Positions 56,036 to 64,000 of a DNA stretch of 64,000 bases are shown piece by piece. The DNA comes from Liquidambar formosana (lineage: Eukaryota > Streptophyta > Magnoliopsida > Saxifragales > Altingiaceae). The DNA lies in the NCBI GenBank assembly GCA_039720395.1, contig CM077826.1, forward strand, positions 25,190,430 to 25,254,429, in the 5' to 3' direction. The notes under the pieces were generated by a model. The model searched no databases. It saw only the letters and a program-made list of their open reading frames with translations, and was not told where the DNA came from. Each line of letters begins with the position of its first letter. Position 1 is the stretch's first letter. Made by a program: the position numbers and the translations under genes.

Positions 56036-58017
56036 TTGACATCCGCTGCATTTTTTTTTCCTAATAATTTTTTTTTGGGTATGCATAACCAAAGAGATAT
56101 AGCATAGTAAGCATTTAAACGTGTTTTTCTTTTTAAATTTGGATTTTTCCTTAAGTTTTTGCATTTTTATTGTAATTTTAGCACTCCAAATATATTCTAT
56201 GGATTGACTTTTTCGTAACCTTTTTTATTAATTCAAAAATATTTTTTTTTTGTTTTTTGTTTTTTGGTTTTTTTTTTTTTTTTTTTTTTTTAGGAATTAC
56301 CAATTGGTGGGTCAAAATAAAAGTAATTCCAACTATATAAATGGTCAAATCTCTCTTATTTCATTCAAAGTGATAGTAATAGACTTTAATTCCCAAAAGA
56401 GAGGATCTACCATATGACATTTTATAATTAATAACCATTCTATTGTTTTTACTATTTTGCTTTTTTTTTTTTCTTTTTTTTTTTTTATCTCACCTAAGTG
56501 CCCTTTTCACATTAAATCCATCATTTTTCTCCTAATTTAAAAATCTTAAAACATAATATAAAAAATAAAAAATAAATAAAAAAAACCAATCATATATATA
56601 TTCAACTATAATTAATAATAATCATCTACACACATTTGGATTTGGAAAGAATTATTTTTATTTTTATTTTTTTATGAAGCATTATAATAAGCTTAAAATT
56701 ACATTATTTTATTTTGAAGATAGCACAATGAATGATCTAGATATTGATAACAAAAATAACATCAATCTTTTGAATGAAACAATAATTATATATGGGTTTA
56801 AGTCATAGTTGATAAAAATCAATGAGTGGTGTGGTTTTTTTTTTTCTTTTTCAACAATCTTATCCAACTATGGCGCACAAAAAGCATAATTGGACAGTTT
56901 TTGTAACCATGTTTGCTACCCTTTGTATAGTATTGGCATCCTTCATATATGTTAGTAGCCTTTATTACATACTTTATATTTTGAGGAAATTAGTGAGAAG
57001 TCCATGTGCAATGACCTATAGAGGTAGAAGTCCTTTCAAATTTCTTTTACAACCACAAGTCCAAAATATCATGAAATGGTAATGTTTCATAATTTAGATT
57101 CAATTTTTTTTTTTTTTAATGATAGATCCACCCTCTTGATTGTGATGGTATGGAGTAAATATATACAATAGCTAGGTTAACATTTAATTTTAAATGCACG
57201 TCTATGATTTATGCATTTCATAATGGTATTCACCTCCATGATTTATGCATTACAAAATGGGATTCACCTCCATTTTTTACGTATTACCTAATTTGGTTTC
57301 CTAGAAGGCTATGATTGTGGGTCATATTAGATGCAAGGAATTGACTCTACCAATAGGCTTTGTAGCTCACGTATAGGATGCAAGCAGAAGCTATCAAGGT
57401 GGATTATTACAACCTTATGTGGAGATGTCGAGTGGATTATGGAGCCTTCGTCTGAGTATTATTGTAGTCCAATCGATCTTTTAAAACATGTAACTATTAC
57501 ATATGCAAAACGATTTGTAAATGTTTTACAATATGATATGAAACTATTTCATAAACTTCTAAATTTCTTATGAAGAATGTAACTATTTTCTTTTACAAAA
57601 CGATTTGTAAAGTACATAGTGGAACATAATTTTAGGGAATTATGTGTATAAATGTTTCTGCTCTCAAAACTTTCTACAATCTTCACTCTAACAAAGCATA
57701 ACTATGAAATTCACACATCATTTTAGAATGTAACACTTTTTTGCCAAAAAACCAATTACATTTAATTGTTATTATATTGACTATTAAAAACAGTGACATG
57801 CTTAGAAGAGATAGATCGTGATAATAAAGGAGATAGTTTTGGAAGAAAAATATAGGCCAAGATTTTCTCTGCCACTAATGGAATTTTAACAAATCCGGGT
57901 TATACTATTCTCACTAAGCATGGTTTGGGCATTTTTCATCAAACTAAATTTAAGTGGACTTAAGGCAATATATAGTTTTCCATTGAACTCATGTCTGCAT
58001 AAGTTCTATAACTAGGA
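56036..58017. other. No recognisable gene
   Basis: AT-rich with several poly-T runs (56242-56292, 56460-56486). ORFs at 56822-57082 and 57331-57573 have no recognisable motif and no supporting context. Confidence 0.35.
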
Positions 58018-58311
58018 CTTAAGACCTTGAAAACTGGTCCAAACACTCAGTCGGTTAAGTAGCTAGGTTGGTTCAACTTGGTTTAACTGGCCGGGTCAAT
58101 TGGGCCAACCAATTATGATGTGTAAATATAAAACTATAAATAATTAGATAAAAATAAAATTCATAATTATTTTGATAAGAAATATAATACAAAAGTCAAA
58201 TGTAATTTAGCACACAAATAAATAAAAAGTTTCAATGTTCAAGTTTAGATTTTTTTTTTTTTTTTTTCCAAACGATAAAAGATAAGTTTATTCAAAAGAA
58301 AACCATAAAGG

Positions 58312-59033
58312 TTACAAAGATGAGGGCATATCCTCCTCAAGAAAAGAGGACAGCCAAGAAGGGGGGATTTCAATCCATACATCAGGGACATCCACCCTAA
58401 GAGCAAACTTAGCCACTGCATCTGCAGCTCGGTTACACTTCCTGGGCACATAGCTAAATTCTGTAACATGTGCTTCACTCGCCAATTGCTTGATATCATC
58501 ACACACTATCTCCACTTCTACCGGCACTAGTTTCCTGTTCCTTAAGCCTTCAATTATGCCTTTTGCATCTGCCACAACTGCAAGACTTTTGATAATTGTA
58601 TCTAAGGCGAAACGGATCCCTTCTCGGAGGGCTATAGCTTCCACCATTTATGCACTACCCATGAACTGGATTCGTTTAGCCATCCCTGCTATAAACAAAC
58701 CACATTCATCCCTAATCACAATCCCCACCCTCCTATACCATCTTTTGTAATCTAAGCCCCATTAGTATTGAGTTTGAAAAGGGGACCCGGCGGGGGATAC
58801 CACCTTTGCACACCACTCTCCCTAGGAATAGAAATAGTGGTTCTAGTTCCTGAAGCCATCTCGAGATTCATTGCTATAATATATTCTGAGGCATCACCTG
58901 TTGCTTTCAAGATCACTTCCCCAGGAGTCCATTCCTTCCCAATAAAGCACTTATCATTTCGCGCTTCCAGATACGCCACAATATGAAGGCCACTAAGCGT
59001 AACAAATCTAGTTTTGATGACTTCTCCTTCCAT
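58312..59033 (-). pseudogene. LINE ORF2 C-terminal RNase H domain (RVT_3)
   Basis: FKLNTNGA (the start of the plant non-LTR RNase H, where LNTDGA is usual) lies near 58770-58793. AEMVEAIALREGIRFAL-like sequence and VADAKGIIEGL follow, then YVPRKCNRAADAVAKFAL near the C-terminus at about 58440-58390. The first aspartate reads Asn, and stop/frameshift damage lies between the two open pieces (58752-59033 and 58312-58647). Confidence 0.78.
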
Positions 59034-59035
59034 TT

Positions 59036-61712
59036 TGTAATACCCGTAATTTTTAAATAGGGTATTAAGGGTTTAATCTATGGTTAACGTAGCTAATCCC
59101 TTGATTTTTCGAATGACTTCATGCATGGGTAATGCATGTGTATGATATTATGATGTTGGATGTGTTTTGATGCTTGTTTTACGCATTGAGTATCTTTTGG
59201 GTGCGTTTAGTTGTATTTGCAACTTAAGGGTTTAAGCTGCTGAAATTTGGCTAAATGTTGGAAAAAAGTGAATTTTCGTAAATCTTCGTTTTAAAGGATA
59301 ATTTTTTGCGGTAATGGGAGTTTATAATATTATAAGACATTGGTGATTTTATGGGATTTTATTAGCATGTTTAGATTGGGTTCCACACATGTTGGTTTTA
59401 GAAAAATCTGTCGGGAGACGGATTTTGTACGAAAACTTGAAAATGAGATTTTGATATATTGGGAATTTGATTTTTCTGATATTTTATTTGGATTTAAATG
59501 GGAGGTTATTTGCTTATTTTTAGGCAATGGCCTGTACAGTAGGAGTTTGTACACAATTACCTGAGTTACTAGGCATTTTCAATAAGGGACGATCGATCGT
59601 GCCTTGAGGATGATCGATCATAGGTGCCCCAGAAATGCAATTTCACTTCTGTTAAACACGATCGATCGTGCCTTTAGACCACGATCGATCGTGCATCGCA
59701 GATTTTGCAAATTTTTTTAGAATGCATTAAATGACACATGTGCCCCTCACCCCTTTTAAAAACCCATCACTCACAACTTTAGAGACGAGATCTAGTCTTT
59801 TTGGGCATGTAGAGAGAGAGAGAAGGAGAGAAGGAGAAGGAGGGGCGGAGGCTCGGCGGTGACTCGCCGGAGCACAGCGACCTTGGTCCGACGTCGGTGA
59901 GCTCGGATCTAGCGTATTTTGGTCCGATCTATGCGCGTATAGTTGTGGATTTGGGTTTTCTCACTCTCTCACCTCACTTTAATGTTTGGGAATGCATTAT
60001 TATGGTTGGATTCATCTTCTCCAATCTCTTGGGGGAGCTTGGAGTTTGCTCATGATGATTTGAGTTTGGATTTCATGGGTTTTGACATGGATTTTCATCC
60101 CCATAAACTCCTTTTGCATTTTAGAGGTATTTTCCCATATTTTAGAGTTAGGGTTTGTAATTTATTTTGGATCATCATCTCATTCTTTCATTTTTGGGTT
60201 GTTTATGCATATTGGAGAGTTTTGATCGTGATTTGGAGTTGGGACCTCCGTTATCATCATCATTCATGGCATTTGGGAGCTAGAGTTTGGATTGGGAGCT
60301 TACATGTGCATCTTAGGGCATGGAGTTCACACCCACCACACTTAAGAATGCATTTTCTACACATTTCATGGAGGTGGGTGCAATTTACATAGGTTTAAAC
60401 TATTGACATGATAATATGGTATATATTATCGTAGTAATTGGTATTCTTGGGCCTAGAATATGTATATAAATGATTTATGGTATAAATCTTGGAATGAGAT
60501 TATGGGTATTTGATAATCTAATTTGGGAATTATGTTCCTAACGAATTTCGGTTATTTTATACATGTTGTGGAATATAGATGTTTGGATTTTATGGTTAAT
60601 TTCCATGTTTAATTGATGTTTTTCGATTATGATTTCAAGGCTATAATCATAATGAGAGTTTATGTTGTTTGTCATAATTTTGGGTATAATTATGATGTTA
60701 TTTGATTATGGCTTATATAGCATATTTTGGAGATGATTTTGGTTAAAAATCATTTTATGGTTTATCACATTGCATGTTAGGCATAATCATGCATTAAATG
60801 GACTTAATGAATACTGGGTAAAAGTATTGCATAAAAAGGGGTCATTGAAATTGGACTACTTGCAATCAACGGGACTTTGTGGTGTTTTTCATTCCTTTGG
60901 TCCTGGGGTACTTTTCGGTTATAGGTAGGAACCCTTGTGTTCCCGAATCAAAGGCTACTTTCCGATTCCAGGTAGGAACCCTTGTGTTGTCCTCTTGGAG
61001 GTTGGGTTTAAATCCTTCGTTTCCGTGCGAAGACTCCTGCGGGAGTGGTCGGTAATTAATGGAATTATTGTAAATTGGACATGAGTCACATGCATTAGGT
61101 ATTATGCATCATTCGTTTTAAGTTACGGATTATAATTTATTTTGGGTTTATAATATACCTGGTTAGTATATTTCGGTTTAAATGACATAATTAGTTTTAT
61201 TTATATTATTACTTTGGTTTACTATGTTAAATTGTATCTACTGAGTCGTCGGACTCATGCCTATTTATTTCCATGTTTTTCAGAGATTATTTTCAGGTAG
61301 AATAATGCTTTTACACAGGGATGCTCTTAATTGGAAATTACCTATGTTAATTATTGATGAATTGTATGGGAAGAATATGTATTAATTCATTTTATTGGGC
61401 CAATGACCAATGTACATGTAAATTCAATCAGGGATGCAATTTTAATTATTAATGTTGTATATATATGTGGGAATGCAATGCATGGGATGATACCACTTTC
61501 ATGGATGATAGGAATTTTTATGTATGGATTTTTATAATAGGTTTTTATGATGGTATGTCTTATCTACGGATGGGTCATGTCCGAAAAGGAAAAAAAAAAA
61601 TTTAAATGGTCGAGATTTTAACACGTGTCGTCCACGTTTTATCAAAGGATTTATTAAAATAAAGCTTGTTTTATTACTTTTGATCACGATTTAATTAATT
61701 TGGGTCGTGACA
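59036..61712 (+). mobile_element. Solo LTR, Ty3/gypsy-like (Tekay/Del style), with perfect TSD
   Basis: The LTR begins TGTAATACCC and ends GGGTCGTGACA. CATTT is duplicated at 59031-59035 and 61713-61717. At 2677 bp and with these termini it resembles LTRs of chromoviral Tekay/Del elements. Paired palindromes (59589-59693) precede a TTTTAAAA TATA-like box at 59755-59762. A 149-codon frame inside (59943-60392) is compositionally biased and not taken as a gene. Confidence 0.85.
59589..59693. promoter_or_regulatory. Two pairs of GATCGATC palindromes upstream of the LTR TATA-like box
   Basis: ACGATCGATCGT (59589-59600) and TGATCGATCA (59611-59620) have centres 21 bp apart. CACGATCGATCGTG at 59657-59670 and 59680-59693 have centres 23 bp apart. 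The two pairs are about 70 bp apart, and a similar GCCTT(G/T)AG spacer lies between the members of each pair. Confidence 0.8.
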
Positions 61713-61804
61713 CATTTGCCCATGAGAACTTCTATAGAGTGAATAAAGGAAGGTCTTGAGATGGAACCACTATCCAGTTGAAGCTGACTCCCATACCATA
61801 CAAC

Positions 61805-62524
61805 TCATGCAAACTGACATTGAAAAAAAAGGTGTGTAACAGTTTTGTCTTCTCCATAAAACTGGCACATCCCAGTCCATCCCAGAATTCTATGTTTTAA
61901 CTTGTTCCCCAATGGTAAAACCTCCTGTGCACGTCTCCATAAAAAATGATGTAACTTCCCTGGGATTTGGATACTCCACAGAAATTTCCAGAATTTCTTA
62001 TCAAGGTAACGTCGACTAGATTCACCTTCAGTTTGCCGATGTGAGAGAAGCCCATTCCTGACAAGATTTCTAACAGTTGCATAACCCGATTTAACCAAGT
62101 ACCTCCCATTTGAAGTGTAGTGCCATATCAGTTTGTCCCTCTTATCCATCCAAGACATCGGCATCCTAAGGACCATAGTAGCCTCCTCAGCCTCCAGCAA
62201 TTGTCTCACTAAGTATTCATTCCAACCTTTCCTATCCAAATCTATTGAGTCAGACACCTATATAACAGAAGTACTAATAGGAGGCTGGATTTTGACTTTA
62301 AAGGTAATCGGTTTTGGAAGCCACGAATCCTTCCATATACGCACACTCTTCCTATTACCTATGCACCATCTGACCCCAGCTTGGAAAATTTTCCTGCCTT
62401 CCAGTAGACTCCGCCGTGCCCATGAGGGATTACTGCCCAGTTTTGCGTCCAAAAAACTCGACCTGTGGTAGTACTTCCCGTGGTAGATTCTCGCCAACAT
62501 AGAGTGCGGCTTGTTTAAAATCAT
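61805..62524 (-). pseudogene. LINE ORF2 zf-RVT region
   Basis: The frame from 62524 reads MLARIYHGKYYHRSSFLDAK, then WRIGNG-like RWCIGNRKSVRIWKDSWLP. TAG/TGA-type stop 62260-62258 interrupts it; the frame continues from 62257 with DKLIWHYTSNGRYLVKSGYA and FLWRRAQEVLPLGNKLKHR to 61805. This is the conserved zinc-binding region after LINE RT. The first catalytic RT motifs are missing (5' truncation). Confidence 0.85.
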
Positions 62525-62925
62525 AAATCATAGGTCATGAATAAAATTTAAAAAATAATAATATTATTAAATCATGTCATAAAGAGATACTTAGAAAAAG
62601 GGAAACCAATTCCATAAGAATTTGTTAATAAAAAGGAAACTAAATCCCATTAAATGCAATTTTATCTTTTAAATAAAATTGATTACGGTAGAATCTAGAT
62701 ATTACCATATCCATTTGATTCAAAATTTTAGAAGCCCTTAAAAAAATAAAATTTTGACTCAATCGACCCAGTCGGGTTAACGGGTCAATGGTTCAACCAA
62801 TTAAACTGAATAGTTTTTAAGCTTTTATCTATCTTTGGGTTGTTTGATTGAACCAAACCGGTGAAGCTACCGGGTCCAATTCAACCGTCTGGACCGGACT
62901 AGGTTTCAAAACATTGCTTAAGACC

Positions 62926-63690
62926 AAATGCCCCCTCTTTTGGAAAAAAATGGAGAACCATTGTTTTTTTTCTCTTTCTCAATACAGAGAAGAAATATTA
63001 GTTAAGTTTTATTTAATATGGAGAGTGGAGAATAGTAGGATTAAAAATTTTTTTAAAAAGTTTTACTAAAATGGTATAATGCATATTTGACTCTAAATAC
63101 TCTCTTCTTGGAATTAAAATTCATTATTGTCACTTTGAAAGAAATAAGGGAGTTTTAGCCCTTTTTTAAGGATTATTTTTATTTTGACACACCATTTTAT
63201 CATTTTTCCTATTTTTTTCCTCAATTTAAGTAATATTTATGTTAATGATAAGCATTGTATTCTTTTTTATTGGTTCAAAGTTTGCATTTATATTTTTCCC
63301 TAAATGTAGATAACATTTATGTTGGCAATAAGGATTGTTAATTTGTGCCAAAGGCCGTAGTTTCGACTCCGTGTGAGTAGTAAAAAATAAGGATTGTTTG
63401 TACAATATTTTGGGTTGCACACGCTAGTGGTCTATATATATATATATATAAGGAGGAGTTAGTGTGGGATTAGAAGTCTCATGAGACAACATTACGTGAA
63501 AAAGTTTTTTTTTCCCCTATTGGTTTCATAGCATGGGTTAGAAATTCATTATAATATGAAATCAATCTTTCTAAGACTAATTAACCTAGGACCTTCCCTC
63601 ACATAGTGGGGAAGGTGCCTCTGGTCTGCAAAGCTATTGGCGATGCTGTTTTAATTGATGTAAATAATGTTATGAATATTTATACTATTA
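62926..63690. other. No recognisable gene
   Basis: AT-rich. A short tRNA box B-like TAGTTTCGACTCC at 63358-63370 may be a SINE scrap. (TA)n at 63434-63450. Confidence 0.35.
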
Positions 63691-64000
63691 GTCTATTATT
63701 TTATTATATAATAAAAGAGAGTGTGCCACGTGGCATGTCTCTCAAGCCATCTGTTCAATATTGAAATGTCACATGGCATGTCTTCCTCGCAAATGTAAAC
63801 TCTTAAAAATAAATAAGGGAAGAAAATGAACAAGCTAAGGGAAGAAAAAAAAAAAACATAAGAAAAGAGAAGAAATATTTAGGGATGGGATCAATGGCAT
63901 ATTCTTCCTTTTCACATTGTTTTCAATGACTAGGGCTATGTTTGGTGGGTTGAATTGAGGGTTGTCATTCTATTCCTTTGAACTGTTTGGTTGGGCTATA
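63691..64000 (+). mobile_element. Possible Helitron-like element, left end, running off the window
   Basis: TCTATTATTTTATTATATAA is followed by GAGAGTGTGCCACGTGGCATG, the TC-plus-AT-rich start and CCACGTGGCA block seen in the elements at 51390 and 54199. Its right end is outside the window. Confidence 0.35.

Larger units (their letters stand above)
58250..62524 (-). mobile_element. 5'-truncated LINE, split by a solo LTR
   Basis: On the minus strand it runs from 62524, through an ORF2 C-terminal part (zf-RVT, RNase H), to a poly-A tail (plus-strand poly-T at 58250-58268). The solo LTR at 59036-61712 interrupts it. No clear LINE target duplication was seen. Confidence 0.78.
58027..62916. mobile_element. 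DNA transposon (hAT/Mutator-like), split by a nested LINE
   Basis: The 9-mer CTTAAGACC lies just outside both ends (58018-58026 and 62917-62925). The left end is TTGAAAACTGGTCC; the right end, inverted, is CAATGTTTTGAAACCTAGTCC. The ends align, but the left lacks the outer CAATGTT, so a small loss is likely. The interior has repeated GGTTCAACC and GGGTCAA motifs. The two transposon halves are about 58027-58249 and 62525-62916. Confidence 0.6.

Noticed and set aside
56822..57573. Two ORFs of about 80 codons, one with a hydrophobic stretch
   Set aside because: No recognisable motif, low-complexity surroundings and no promoter evidence.
59943..60392. 149-codon ORF inside the solo LTR
   Set aside because: It is rich in Trp, His, Phe and Leu with no domain and lies wholly in LTR sequence bounded by a target duplication; likely a chance open frame.
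63340..63385. Possible tRNA gene near TAGTTTCGACTCC
   Set aside because: Only a box B-like motif is present; no cloverleaf or box A could be found, so it is at most a SINE scrap.

Overview
The window looks like a transposon-packed, AT-rich stretch of a flowering-plant nuclear genome, probably a eudicot. The evidence is Tat-lineage Ty3/gypsy, copia, CACTA, LINE, SINE, Helitron and MITE sequences, GT-AG introns, a QALGGH-type C2H2 zinc-finger gene and a plant LRR receptor-like-protein relic. I cannot name the species. Only one host gene looks intact: an intronless four-finger C2H2 regulator at 47912-49639 on the minus strand. Nearly everything else is mobile or derived from mobile DNA.

Layout. 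1-10972 is the 3' part of a large Tat-lineage Ty3/gypsy element: pol with reverse transcriptase, a second archaeal-type RNase H and integrase, two spliced genes on the opposite strand, a 52/53-bp tandem array, a polypurine tract and a 3' LTR. It sits inside a CACTA element whose remains run from 10973 to a terminal inverted repeat at 17569. 17.6-22.4 kb holds a hAT-like element, a MITE and an old dispersed repeat. 22446-26087 is a second, decayed Tat-like element, followed by a LINE fragment on the minus strand with a MITE at its ORF1 start. 28.7-34.3 kb is a SINE and MITE field. 34.4-36.6 kb is the dead LRR gene. 37.9-41.0 kb has LINE scraps and a solo LTR with a perfect target-site duplication (TSD). 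41-47.9 kb is mostly unannotated sequence with MITEs. Upstream of the zinc-finger gene, 49.9-54.2 kb looks like Helitron-type elements joined head to tail, one of them split by a copia solo LTR. 58027-62916 is a three-level nest: a solo LTR inside a LINE inside a DNA transposon. Another Helitron-like end begins near 63.7 kb.

Main finding. The Tat element carries clusters of an imperfect palindrome, consensus TGCACGTACGTGCA. Within a cluster the centres are almost exactly 21 bp apart, two turns of B-DNA. Clusters lie in the LTR, upstream of both antisense genes, and in an intron of each. Three other LTR families in this window have different palindromes (CCAATCGATTGG-like, TTTCAGCCGGCTGAAA-like, CACGATCGATCGTG). 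Theirs also sit at about 20-23 bp spacing upstream of the LTR TATA-like box. A shared architecture without shared sequence suggests a general promoter or anti-silencing device in plant LTR retrotransposons. The antisense genes are candidates for encoding the cognate regulator in the Tat element, but that part is inference.
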